Assembly: GCA_028280145.1 (NCBI GenBank)
Contig: JANQMM010000059.1
Span: 1-25,073, forward strand
Direction of reading: 5' to 3'
Length of the DNA: 25,073 nucleotides
Source: Minisyncoccota bacterium
Lineage (GTDB): Bacteria > Patescibacteriota > Minisyncoccia > Phycocordibacterales > JACZSL01
Notes under the pieces: generated by a model
Told to the model about the DNA's origin: nothing
What the model saw: only the letters and a program-made list of their open reading frames with translations
Databases searched by the model: none
Translations under genes and position numbers: made by a program
Shown: positions 14,023 to 20,890 of the stretch, in pieces
Layout: each line of letters opens with the position of its first letter
Numbering within the stretch: the first letter of the stretch is position 1

Positions 14023-15354
14023 TCAATATTTTGCAGGTGCTAAAAAGAAACCGAGGTAGTGTTGTAGTTCTTCCATGTTTAGTTTTTCTCCATTTCGCAA
14101 CTTTGATTCAGCGTCTACAGAAATTGGAATTTTGAAATAATCTTCAAGTTTCTCTACCTCAAATAACTTTTGGCTATTGTATCCACCTGCAACTCCAACA
14201 TGCGTAACTCCTTTTTTTACTACTCTCATAACATCGCTTTGAGTGCGTTCTATATGAGCTTGTCTCCCTGTTCCAAAACTTTCATCTAAAAGGAGATAGG
14301 TATTGTTCAACTGCAAGTATTCAACTAGCTTTTCATTTTCTAATAATGCATACTGGCTTCTTTTCAGTTGAAAAATTGTATACTCTCCTTGAAGAGAATC
14401 AATTACATCCAAGTCAGGTTTCTTCGAGATAGACTTTTCTTCAAAGCGTAATTGTAAAGAATATCGAAAGCTAAGCAGAGATAGAAAAGACTTTAACTCC
14501 CTATAAAACATCCTTCGCTCAAGGTAGTCTAAATGAAGAACAATTGATACACGCTCTGTATGCTCAAAATGTTTCGCGAATCGATTTAATTCTTCAGCCA
14601 AACCAGTATCTTGCAGGTCTCCATTTTGTGGATATATAGGAACCCCAAGAAATATCTTTCGACTAACAGAACTTGCATCAAAAGTACGAACAATTTTAGA
14701 TACCTCATCACCTCTTGTTAAATCTTTCCGAAAAAGAGTGGCACCTACGTATGGGTTAAAAGTAGGGGCATAATGAAGAAATTTATGTCGTTTAGTTTGC
14801 GCGTATTCTCTATTTTCGAACGTTGTCCCAACGTCTAATGGAGTACTGACAACAGGATAACCTTCTCGCTCCAATATGAGCTTCTTGTGGTAGTTGTTGG
14901 ACAAAAGTGTAATCTTACTTTTTTTGCCATGCAGTAATTCATCTAGTACTTGAATCACAGAAGAATACTCACGAGCATCAGGGCTACCACTAATACGAAT
15001 ATTTGCATCATGTGTATCTAAACCCTTATACATTAGGTTATATGCTTGTATTTTTTTGAAGAGTCCAATATTCCGACCTTCTTGCCTATGATATATGAGT
15101 ATCCCGTTCCCGTGCTTAGCAATTGCCTTTAGGGCTTCATCTTTTTGCTGGCCGCAATCACAAGAGAGTGAGCTAAAAGTATCCCCTGTTATACATTCAG
15201 AATGAATCCGTAAGAGTATCTCTCTTAAAGGGTCTAAAGATGGTGTAGAAAGTGCAACTGATTCTTGTCCTCGTTTCCCATCCCAAACCCACACATTAAA
15301 CATGCCGTACTTTGTAGCCATAGATGTATATACAGCTTCTTTTTTTGTTTTCAT
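14023..15354 (-). CDS. GTP cyclohydrolase II fused to a PRA-isomerase-like barrel domain
   Basis: 443 residues. The N-terminal half (about 1-195) is a GTP cyclohydrolase II: LLRIHSECITGDTFSSLSCDCG holds the zinc cysteines C54, C65 and C67; YHRQEGRNIGLFKKIQAYNL holds R94; DTHDANIRISGSPDAREY and ITLLSNNYHKKLIL follow. This enzyme opens GTP to formamidopyrimidine or diaminopyrimidine products, the first step of riboflavin and some deazapurine pathways. No riboflavin genes are near. The second half (about 205-443) resembles phosphoribosylanthranilate-isomerase-type barrels: LLDESFGTGRQ, THVGVAGGYNSQKL and ISVDAESKLRNGEKLNMEEL match LLDsxxGGTG, LAGGLxPxNV and VDVSSGVExxGxKD. TAAAAT (15361-15366) ends 6 nt before the ATG. 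It is divergent from a TrmB-like gene. Confidence 0.85.
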   Translation of the reverse strand: MKTKKEAVYTSMATKYGMFNVWVWDGKRGQESVALSTPSLDPLREILLRIHSECITGDTFSSLSCDCGQQKDEALKAIAKHGNGILIYHRQEGRNIGLFKKIQAYNLMYKGLDTHDANIRISGSPDAREYSSVIQVLDELLHGKKSKITLLSNNYHKKLILEREGYPVVSTPLDVGTTFENREYAQTKRHKFLHYAPTFNPYVGATLFRKDLTRGDEVSKIVRTFDASSVSRKIFLGVPIYPQNGDLQDTGLAEELNRFAKHFEHTERVSIVLHLDYLERRMFYRELKSFLSLLSFRYSLQLRFEEKSISKKPDLDVIDSLQGEYTIFQLKRSQYALLENEKLVEYLQLNNTYLLLDESFGTGRQAHIERTQSDVMRVVKKGVTHVGVAGGYNSQKLFEVEKLEDYFKIPISVDAESKLRNGEKLNMEELQHYLGFFLAPAKY

Positions 15355-15456
15355 GCCAATATTTTAGTGGAAATAGTAAGTACTGCTCATTTTTCCGTCA
15401 TTTAGTTAAAAAGTTGGCTTAGATACTGCTTAAATGATGATATATATGTACAAAAG

Positions 15457-15496
15457 TGTCAGATATATTGACATATTGTTAAATATTTAGTAGTAT
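15457..15496 (+). promoter_or_regulatory. Promoter and probable operator of the island regulator
   Basis: TTGACA (15468-15473) and TAGTAT (15491-15496) are separated by exactly 17 bp. TGTCA (15457-15461) and TGACA (15469-15473) form an inverted repeat overlapping the -35 box, like the TGTCAA/TTGACA operator of the other TrmB-like gene at 8817-8845. The -10 box overlaps the first possible ATG (15495), arguing for the start at 15507. Confidence 0.6.
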
Positions 15497-15506
15497 GAAG
15501 CTACAC

Positions 15507-16244
15507 ATGGAAACAATCTCTACTAAATCCCTACAGGAAGCAGGTCTTTCAGAAATTGAGTCAAAAATATACTTATCTTTGTTGAAATCACAAAAAATGA
15601 CAGTTTCGGAGATTGCACGCGCTACAGATACAAAGCGTCCCACCTGCTACCAATATTTAGACCTGCTGTTATCTAAGGATTTCATCATTCGTGTCCCTAT
15701 TGGGAAAAGAATGTATTACAGTGCCGTGAGTCCAAAAAAGGTTTTATCCGCGGCACGAAAGCGCTACGAGGCCTTCGAGGCCGTTTCTGATGAAATGATG
15801 AAACAATACGAAGAGTCTACTCATAAACCACAGGTTGCTTTTTACGAAGGGAAACGTGAATTAAAAAATATCTACGATGACTTATTCAAGACTGTTGGGG
15901 ATATATATTCAATCTTTCCACCAACCGCCTTTTTCGAAAACTTTACAGAACAAGAGTATGACGAATTTGATTCTTCAATCAGTCAATATGCGATTAAAAG
16001 TAAGGATTTAATTGTAGAAGATAAACATTTTAAGCGTGTTAGTCAGATACGCAAAAAGAATGGGGTAGAAAATAAAGTAACAAAGAAATTACCAGAATCG
16101 TTCAAAACTAATGTGGATGTTCTGGTTTATAACAACAAGGTTGCCCTTATTAGCTTACGTGATTTATCTGCCTTAGTGATTGAAAATAAGGATATAGCAG
16201 ACTTGTTTAAGAGTATCCATACATCAATGTGGAAATCACATTAA
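15507..16244 (+). CDS. TrmB-like winged-helix transcriptional regulator
   Basis: 245 residues from ATG 15507. The winged helix LSEIESKIYLSLLKSQKMTVSEIARATDTKRPTCYQYLDLLLSKDFI (about 14-60) is followed by RVPIGKRMYYSAVSPKKVL, the usual TrmB wing, then a helical linker (about 75-105). The C-terminal domain (HKPQVAFYEGKRELKNIYDDLFKTVGDIYSIFP) is the effector part seen in many archaeal and Patescibacterial TrmB relatives; no ligand can be named. ATG 15495 is rejected because it lies inside the -10 box. It is divergent from the GTP cyclohydrolase II fusion, which is its likely target, and both lie inside the 64-bp-repeat island. Confidence 0.85.
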   Translation: METISTKSLQEAGLSEIESKIYLSLLKSQKMTVSEIARATDTKRPTCYQYLDLLLSKDFIIRVPIGKRMYYSAVSPKKVLSAARKRYEAFEAVSDEMMKQYEESTHKPQVAFYEGKRELKNIYDDLFKTVGDIYSIFPPTAFFENFTEQEYDEFDSSISQYAIKSKDLIVEDKHFKRVSQIRKKNGVENKVTKKLPESFKTNVDVLVYNNKVALISLRDLSALVIENKDIADLFKSIHTSMWKSH

Positions 16245-16354
16245 GATGAAACTCCTATTCGTCTGATTTCCTTGTCCAAATCAAGGCAGATTAACACTAA
16301 ATTATGCTTTTCTGGAAAGTATAGTTCTGGGTAGATAAACATCTCTCACCAGAC

Positions 16355-16389
16355 CAATAAAGCTCAGGTGAATTACCTGAGCTTTATTG
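16355..16389. terminator. Bidirectional terminator hairpin
   Basis: CAATAAAGCTCAGGT (16355-16369) and ACCTGAGCTTTATTG (16375-16389) form a perfect 15-bp stem with loop GAATT. It ends the island regulator transcript. The rest of 16245-16572 holds a GC-rich stretch (about 16389-16470) without a gene and the right 64-bp repeat. Confidence 0.75.
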
Positions 16390-16480
16390 CGTCTCGATAG
16401 AGCGCGATGAGAGGCTTGAAGAGAGCGAGTATATCGCGCGGAGCTTGCGAGCACGATTCGAGCGACGGGGCAGCGAGTTC

Positions 16481-16544
16481 TTAACGAATGAGGGACTTGC
16501 GACGAAATGAGTTTAGAACTGGCGCCAAGTCCCTCATCGCCCAC
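16481..16544 (+). repeat. 64-bp direct repeat, right copy
   Basis: Perfect copy of 13274-13337, 3207 bp downstream. Bases on both sides differ, so the repeat is exactly 64 bp. The 12-bp inverted repeat and the 19-nt tRNA-Val 3' end are both kept. Confidence 0.95.
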
Positions 16545-16572
16545 CGCACCTCTCTTCTGCTATACTTCATAT

Positions 16573-17049
16573 ATGCGAAAGGTAACATTGTGTTTTCTTG
16601 TAGACAAAGATAACGTCTGTCTTGCCATGAAGAAAAGAGGTTTCGGCAAGGGCAAATGGAATGGTGCCGGCGGAAAAGTTGATGAGAATGAAACAATAGA
16701 AACAGCCGCGATACGTGAACTCGAAGAAGAGATAGGTGTAAAAGTGGCACCTTCAGATCTAAATGAAGTTGGTGACCTTGCATTTGCATTTGAAAACAAA
16801 CCGGAATGGAGCCAACACATGTACATTTTCCTTATAGAAAAGTGGCAGGGAGAGCCAACAGAAACAGAAGAAATGCGACCTAAATGGTTTTCGAAAGACA
16901 ATTTGCCATTCGATAAAATGTGGGTTGACGACCCGCTCTGGCTCCCAAGAGTTTTGGATGGAGAAAAAATTTCCGGCGCATTCACGTTTTCGAGCGATGG
17001 ATCAAAAATACGAAAACATATAGTCAATAAACAAACAAAAACGCCTTAG
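16573..17049 (+). CDS. MTH1-like Nudix hydrolase (oxidised purine dNTP diphosphatase)
   Basis: 158 residues. The Nudix box is complete: GGKVDENETIETAAI followed by RELEEEIGV fits Gx5Ex7REUxEExGU. The surroundings match the MTH1/NUDT1 type rather than E. coli MutT: KKRGFGKGKWNGAGGK before the box, and EMRPKWFSKDNLPFDKMW then DDPLWLPRVLDGEKISGAFTF after it. Members of this group hydrolyse 8-oxo-dGTP and 2-hydroxy-dATP, cleaning the nucleotide pool; that activity is inferred. The start at 16573 is chosen because TATACT (16561-16566, with extended TGC) ends exactly 6 nt before it; an upstream in-frame ATG at 16507 lies inside the 64-bp repeat and adds no conserved sequence. Confidence 0.92.
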   Translation: MRKVTLCFLVDKDNVCLAMKKRGFGKGKWNGAGGKVDENETIETAAIRELEEEIGVKVAPSDLNEVGDLAFAFENKPEWSQHMYIFLIEKWQGEPTETEEMRPKWFSKDNLPFDKMWVDDPLWLPRVLDGEKISGAFTFSSDGSKIRKHIVNKQTKTP

Positions 17050-17062
17050 TGGCGTTTTTGTT
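17034..17062. terminator. Bidirectional terminator
   Basis: AACAAAAACGCC (17034-17045) and GGCGTTTTTGTT (17051-17062) form a perfect 12-bp stem with loop TTAGT that includes the Nudix gene stop codon. It serves the Nudix gene on the plus strand and tRNA-Arg on the minus strand. Confidence 0.88.
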
Positions 17063-17069
17063 ATTGCTG

Positions 17070-17141
17070 TACCCCCGAGAGGAATCGAACCCCTATCAAG
17101 AGCTTAGAAGTCTCCAGTTTTATCCATTAAACTACGGGGGC
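17070..17141 (-). tRNA. tRNA-Arg(TCT)
   Basis: The acceptor GCCCCCG pairs with CGGGGGT, followed by discriminator A; CCA is not encoded. The anticodon loop CTTCTAA gives anticodon TCT. The T arm contains GGGGTTCGATTCCTC. The anticodon stem has one imperfect pair next to the loop (A-G), so it is slightly weaker than usual. A TATAAT box lies at about 17148-17153 on the minus strand. Confidence 0.88.
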
Positions 17142-17184
17142 TATATACAAAATTATATGCCAATCTACCACCTGAAAGAAAATA

Positions 17185-17257
17185 GAGGCTGGAGACTTCT
17201 TCGTCTCCCGGTTCGATAACCTCCCAGGTTATCTCACTCCATTAAACTACGGGGGCT
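17185..17257 (-). repeat. Partial duplicate of tRNA-Arg with an antisense segment
   Basis: On the minus strand AGCCCCCGTAGTTTAATGGA (17257-17238) repeats the first 19 nt of tRNA-Arg plus one flanking base (17142-17123). Downstream are two hairpins: GATAACCT-GGG-AGGTTATC, then GGAGAC-GAAGAA-GTCTCC. The second includes AGAAGTCTCCAG (17200-17189), the reverse complement of the tRNA-Arg anticodon-arm segment CTGGAGACTTCT. No T arm or acceptor 3' strand is present, so it is not a working tRNA. Confidence 0.75.
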
Positions 17258-17299
17258 TAGGGTATGAGGATAATAACAGTGGCAAAGCGTACCGGTCAA

Positions 17300-17605
17300 C
17301 TATAACCGAGGTGCGTCCGGCACTTCACCTTGATATTGCAAATAGCGTTCTTCTTTTTCGTTGTAATGATCAAGTGTTTTTTGCAAGAGCTCCTGATCAA
17401 GAACATCCGGATTTGCGATCGGATCAACAACGACTTCCTCAGTTTCGTTTATCTTGAAGAAAATAAGACCACTCACCACCACGGCAACAACCACAAAAAA
17501 CATAAAAACGATGAGTGCCAACGCCCAGTCGTGATGAACATGACCATCTTTCTTAAGAATGATCTTTTTTCTCTTTTTGCCTTTCTTGAAAAACTTACTG
17601 AGCAT
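17300..17605 (-). CDS. Small single-pass membrane protein, last gene of the pilus operon
   Basis: 101 residues. A very basic N-terminus (KFFKKGKKRKKIILKKDG) is followed by one hydrophobic helix (WALALIVFMFFVVVAVVVSGLIFF, about 27-50) and an acidic tail of about 50 residues. This fits a bitopic protein with its N-terminus inside and a short external tail. I do not recognise a family. It starts 3 bp after the pilO-like stop and sits where pilP often lies, but it lacks PilP's lipobox and beta domain, so I do not call it PilP. A role in the inner-membrane pilus platform is inferred only from operon position. Confidence 0.8.
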   Translation of the reverse strand: MLSKFFKKGKKRKKIILKKDGHVHHDWALALIVFMFFVVVAVVVSGLIFFKINETEEVVVDPIANPDVLDQELLQKTLDHYNEKEERYLQYQGEVPDAPRL

Positions 17606-17608
17606 ATA

Positions 17609-18145
17609 CTATTTCTCTAATTGAAGTGTCTTAAAGAACACATTCCCCCGCCAAGTTTCTTCTCCTTCTTCATTTTCGCTTAATTCATTAAATGTTAATC
17701 GTTCAACGACCATTTTGACCGGTATGCTTTCAAGGAGTATGAGGAAGTGGTGGACTTCTGCCCAAGACCCGACAAAATCGACATTCAATTCAAGCTCCTT
17801 CACATCTTCCGTATCAGTATTATTCTCATTAATGGAGCGCACGTTGATCTCTACGCCCGCATTATCACCAAGCGATTCTATTGTCTCAAGAAATTCAATG
17901 ATCCTATCACTATCCACAAAAAAACTTGAGATACGTTCACGACCTTCTTCGGTGTCACGAACCATGGCGATCAGGTTGTGCATTTGATTGTTTTGCTTTT
18001 TGAGTTGCTCTATCTGAACTGCGATCTCTACAGTGTTTGTTTCTTTGTTGTTGATATAGAAATAAAAAGAAGCATACACCGCAATGGCGATAACCAAATA
18101 GAGTGTATAGACCATAAGGAATGTTCGCGTCTTTGATGAATGCAT
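17609..18145 (-). CDS. pilO: Type IV pilus assembly protein PilO-like
   Basis: 178 residues with one N-terminal membrane helix (LMVYTLYLVIAIAVYASFYFYI, about 10-31), then a coiled-coil (VEIAVQIEQLKKQNNQMHNLIAMV) and an alpha/beta domain (ELELNVDFVGSWAEVHHFLILLESIPVKMVVERLTF) that matches the ferredoxin-like PilO fold. PilO and PilN form the inner-membrane alignment complex that couples the cytoplasmic motor to the pilus. The gene starts 2 bp after the pilN-like stop and belongs to the pilM-N-O operon. Sequence identity with proteobacterial PilO is low; the call rests on topology plus gene order. Confidence 0.8.
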   Translation of the reverse strand: MHSSKTRTFLMVYTLYLVIAIAVYASFYFYINNKETNTVEIAVQIEQLKKQNNQMHNLIAMVRDTEEGRERISSFFVDSDRIIEFLETIESLGDNAGVEINVRSINENNTDTEDVKELELNVDFVGSWAEVHHFLILLESIPVKMVVERLTFNELSENEEGEETWRGNVFFKTLQLEK

Positions 18146-18147
18146 GG

Positions 18148-18687
18148 TTAAAACGCCCCTTTTATCTGAATGCTAAACTGAATATCTTCTTCTTTGGCCA
18201 AACTTGAAACAGGTAGTTCAATCTCTTCAAAAAGTGTATCGGTCTCAAGAGCGCGTTTAAAGTCAAGTAGCGCATCGCGCGTTGCCGCAACTCCTCCCAC
18301 AGAAAGCAATGAGTTTCCTTGATTCCCACGGGAATAAGAAATGTTCGTGATACTCACTTCGTCTTGTTTGTGTGAGGACATGGTGTCGATCAGTGCAAAA
18401 ACCGGCTCTTTGTCTTCTGTTCTGGTCAGATTTATAAGACGTTCTTTTGTCTCACGAAGTTGTGTGTTGATCGCTTCACGCTCAACGCTCTCCGATGAAC
18501 TCTCTAGAATTGCAAGCTCCTGCTCGGCCACCCGTTCTTGTGTTGAGGCAAAAAAGTATGAGGGGAGCAAAAGCACAACACCGATAAAGATCGCAATGGA
18601 AATGAGAAGAATGTAAGCGGAGGCAAGTCGAAATTTATATTCTCGCTCAACTGAAGTTCGGTGTTCTGGTGGCAATAAATTGATCAT
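18148..18687 (-). CDS. pilN: Type IV pilus assembly protein PilN-like
   Basis: 179 residues from ATG 18687: MINLLPPEHR is the hallmark N-terminus of PilN, the cytoplasmic peptide that docks into PilM. One membrane helix (ASAYILLISIAIFIGVVLLLPSYFF) follows, then a long coiled-coil (ASTQERVAEQELAILESSSESVEREA) and a C-terminal alpha/beta domain (EVSITNISYSRGNQGNSLLSVGGVAATRDALLDF). The frame is open further upstream, but those 28 residues overlap pilM and lie before the conserved start. Only one base separates it from the pilM stop, indicating translational coupling. Confidence 0.87.
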   Translation of the reverse strand: MINLLPPEHRTSVEREYKFRLASAYILLISIAIFIGVVLLLPSYFFASTQERVAEQELAILESSSESVEREAINTQLRETKERLINLTRTEDKEPVFALIDTMSSHKQDEVSITNISYSRGNQGNSLLSVGGVAATRDALLDFKRALETDTLFEEIELPVSSLAKEEDIQFSIQIKGAF

Positions 18688-18688
18688 G

Positions 18689-19795
18689 TTACTCGGTTCC
18701 TTTAAGCGCAAGTCCGATTGTTGTTGCAAATGCAAGTGAGTGTGGTTGTTCGATGTCCGGAATAACGTCATTTAGAGAAAAGGTATTTGCCCACACATTT
18801 GCAACATCAACAACTACGTTCATATTTGATGCAATGTACTCAGAAAGCCCGGCGAGATTGGCACTTCCCCCACAGAGTATGATCTTGTCGATCTTCTGGT
18901 GTTGTCGTTCATTTTCCCCTTGGTGTGTATTCCAATAGGTGTAGTGTCGGCTGATCTCGTCGCGAAGAATTGAAACAGTCGTTACAAGCGTTTCAAGGAG
19001 TTCTGTGTTCTCTTTGTAACGCGCAAAGCCTTTTTCATTCTTGATCTCATCAGCTTCTTCTTTTGTCACTCCGAAATGTTTCTGCACTGCACGTGTGAGT
19101 ATGTTCCCTCCAACGGCAACAGTGGAAGTAAATCGTAGTACCTCCTCGCTAACAATGGCTATTCCGGTGCGCATTTTTCCAAAATCAACGATCATGTAGG
19201 TACCGCTGTGATTGTTGGGGATGACGGCACGGGCAAGTGATTGAGCCTCGATCTCAAAGGAAAGCGGTTGGAGTCCTGCGGCACGAAACGCTTCTACGTA
19301 ATGGGCAACAATCTCGTATGGAAAGGCTGTTATGTTAAGTGTGATCTCAGAAGCATTTGAGTCGTGCACTTGTTCGTAGTCAAATACCAGATCACGTGAA
19401 GAAATGGGTACGTTTTCTTCCAACTTAAACTCTAAGAGGGTCTGGAGTTGCTCTGTGCTGATGGGTTCGTTTGGAATCGTTGTTTGGAACAGATAGGCTT
19501 GCTCTTCGGGAAGAGAACCATTTACATACGTAATACCGTGTTCTTTTCGAAGTTGAGAGAGAACTTCTGCGAGCTTTTCGGGGTTCTCAATTTTTCCGGC
19601 GCTGATGATGCCTGAATCAATCGGGTATGAGCCACGATTCTTTATCATCTTTCCATGTTTCCCTTCCTGCAAAGACAAAAAACGTACTGAATTATCAGTA
19701 ATATCCACCCCGGTTGCAGGCATGGTCAAAAACTGTGGAGGTGGAAACATTTTCAACAGTCCCTCACCAAAAAAACGTCCCGTTTTAACTCTCAT
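18689..19795 (-). CDS. pilM: Type IV pilus assembly protein PilM (actin-like ATPase)
   Basis: 368 residues of actin/FtsA fold. ATGVDITDNSVRFLSLQ (about 26-42) is the first phosphate-binding loop, YMIVDFGKMRTGIAIVSEE (about 195-213) the second, and KIILCGGSANLAGLSEYIAS (about 309-328) the adenosine loop. PilM is the cytoplasmic partner of PilN and starts the alignment complex. It is first in a four-gene minus-strand operon ending at 17300. A TATAAT (19808-19813) lies 12 nt before ATG 19795. An internal ATG (residue 16) preceded by GAGGG is an alternative start that would still keep all actin motifs. Confidence 0.9.
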   Translation of the reverse strand: MRVKTGRFFGEGLLKMFPPPQFLTMPATGVDITDNSVRFLSLQEGKHGKMIKNRGSYPIDSGIISAGKIENPEKLAEVLSQLRKEHGITYVNGSLPEEQAYLFQTTIPNEPISTEQLQTLLEFKLEENVPISSRDLVFDYEQVHDSNASEITLNITAFPYEIVAHYVEAFRAAGLQPLSFEIEAQSLARAVIPNNHSGTYMIVDFGKMRTGIAIVSEEVLRFTSTVAVGGNILTRAVQKHFGVTKEEADEIKNEKGFARYKENTELLETLVTTVSILRDEISRHYTYWNTHQGENERQHQKIDKIILCGGSANLAGLSEYIASNMNVVVDVANVWANTFSLNDVIPDIEQPHSLAFATTIGLALKGTE

Positions 19796-19907
19796 GTTGT
19801 TACCACTATTATACCTTAGCGGTTCGAAATGCGGAGCGTTCTCTGTAGAGAATCAAGAAAAAACAGAGAGGGCAAACACACGAGTGGATGTGTTATGAGT
19901 CGAGGTG

Positions 19908-20237
19908 TTAGGTGACCAATGTTCCTGCTGGGATCGCGTCATTCGGTTCAAGAAGAGAAAAATGTCCGTCATCATCACTGACTGCAAAGAGCATTCCCTT
20001 GCTTTCAAGTCCGAAGATCGTTCTGGGCTCCAAGTTTGTTACAAAGGTACATTTTCGCCCTGCAAGTTCTTGAATATCATCAAAAAAAGGTGCGATTCCG
20101 GAAATGATCTGTCGTGGCTCTTTTTCTCCAAGATCAACTGCAAGCTTAAGTAGCTTATCAGCTTCCTCTACCCGCTCAACGGAGATGATCTTTCCAATTT
20201 TTATCTCCACTTTTTTAAAATCTTCGTAGGTGATCAT
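19908..20237 (-). CDS. Free-standing tRNA-binding OB-fold protein (MetRS-C/CsaA-like)
   Basis: 109 residues forming one EMAP/Trbp111 OB-fold: YEDFKKVEIKIGKIISVERVEEADKLLKLAVDLGEK, then RQIISGIAPFFDDIQELAGRKCTFVTNLEPRTIFGLESKGMLFAV, ending in the hydrophobic LLEPNDAIPAGTLV. This domain occurs at the C-terminus of bacterial MetRS and PheRS beta or alone as CsaA/Trbp111, binding tRNA by shape as a dimer. The sequence follows the MetRS C-terminal type (NLxPRxIxGLxSxGML) rather than CsaA. No metG is next to it; it may be a separated MetRS subunit acting in trans. It lies 50 bp downstream of ruvX on the same strand. Confidence 0.9.
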   Translation of the reverse strand: MITYEDFKKVEIKIGKIISVERVEEADKLLKLAVDLGEKEPRQIISGIAPFFDDIQELAGRKCTFVTNLEPRTIFGLESKGMLFAVSDDDGHFSLLEPNDAIPAGTLVT

Positions 20238-20287
20238 ATAGTAATGTTTTAATAATTGATATTTGGTGCCTGATAATTTATTCTTTG

Positions 20288-20674
20288 TTATTTCTTGTTC
20301 TTCAACTTGTCCAGATAACTTTGCAAAATGATCGTTGCCGCACTCGCATCACTCTTTGGCAACTCCTCCTGACCACGCATTGCCGCCTGAGAGGTATATA
20401 ATTCGCTTTCATAATGGACTGGAATGCCGTGCTCTTCAAGTTTTTCTTTAAATGTTGCGATTCTTTTCATTATTGGATTGTCAGCTCCGTAAAAATCCTT
20501 TGACTCGCCGAGCACTACCGAACCTATCCGTTCATTATGGATTATCCGCAAAATGTCCTCAACAAGATAGTTTGTATTAATGAGCGTGTCCTTTGGAAAG
20601 GCCATGATCCCCTCTTCATCTGAGATAGCAACACCGACATTTTTGCTTCCGTAATCAATTCCCAAAAATTTCAT
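20288..20674 (-). CDS. ruvX: Putative pre-16S rRNA nuclease RuvX/YqgF
   Basis: 128 residues from ATG 20674. MKFLGIDYGSKNVGVAISDEEG is the RNase-H-like first strand with its catalytic Asp (D7). IGSVVLGESKDFYG, the conserved Glu/Ser strand VHYESELYTSQAAM, and a final Asp in SDASAATIILQSYLD complete the family. YqgF proteins trim the 5' end of 16S rRNA precursors. The frame is open for 18 more codons, but TATGCT (20681-20686, extended TGC) ends exactly 6 nt before ATG 20674, so the downstream start, which is also where homology begins, is used. Confidence 0.92.
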   Translation of the reverse strand: MKFLGIDYGSKNVGVAISDEEGIMAFPKDTLINTNYLVEDILRIIHNERIGSVVLGESKDFYGADNPIMKRIATFKEKLEEHGIPVHYESELYTSQAAMRGQEELPKSDASAATIILQSYLDKLKNKK

Positions 20675-20728
20675 ACGGTAAGCATAGCATAATTTACTTT
20701 TGGAGATCATTTTGCTAGCATTCATCAC

Positions 20729-20818
20729 GGTGGGTTGGCTGAGTGGTCGAAGGCGGCGGTCTTGAAAACCGTTGAGGGTTTACGCTCTCCGTGGGTTCGA
20801 ATCCCACACCCACCGCCA
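20729..20818 (+). tRNA. tRNA-Ser(TGA)
   Basis: A 90-nt class II tRNA. The acceptor GGTGGGT pairs with ACCCACC, followed by G and an encoded CCA. The anticodon loop CTTGAAA gives TGA. A long variable arm (GAGGGTTTACGCTCTC) precedes the T arm GTGGGTTCGAATCCCAC. Confidence 0.95.
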
Positions 20819-20820
20819 GT

Positions 20821-20868
20821 TAGAGCTAGCTCTACGTACGTCAAATCAGACGTACGTAGGACGCTCTA
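20821..20868. promoter_or_regulatory. Nested palindromes between tRNA-Ser and the nuclease gene
   Basis: Three dyads are nested here. TAGAGCTAGCTCTA (20821-20834) is a perfect 14-bp palindrome. CTACGTACGTC (20832-20842) and GACGTACGTAG (20849-20859) make an 11-bp stem with loop AAATCA. TAGAGC (20821-20826) and GCTCTA (20863-20868) can enclose both. There is no T run, so it is a poor terminator; it overlaps the -35 region of the next gene and may be an operator or an attachment site. Confidence 0.45.
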
Positions 20869-20890
20869 GATACATAGGTATAATGAGACT

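Larger units (their letters stand above)
13274..16544. mobile_element. 3.2-kb genomic island between 64-bp direct repeats
   Basis: Perfect 64-bp repeats (13274-13337 and 16481-16544) bound a segment that differs from its surroundings. Inside are a decayed serine-recombinase C-terminus, a GTP cyclohydrolase II fusion and a TrmB-like regulator; the two intact genes are more AT-rich and divergently arranged. The repeats end with the 19-nt 3' end of tRNA-Val, a common integration target. The layout fits an integrated element with attL and attR whose own integrase has been lost. No intact integrase lies inside, so it would now depend on a recombinase in trans, such as the one at 21711-22988 (inference). 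Confidence 0.6.

Noticed and set aside
17185..17257. A tRNA-Pro(GGG) gene
   Set aside because: The loop CTGGGAG between ATAAC and GTTAT could pass as an anticodon arm, but there is no TTC-containing T arm and no 3' acceptor strand matching the 5' GCCCCCG.
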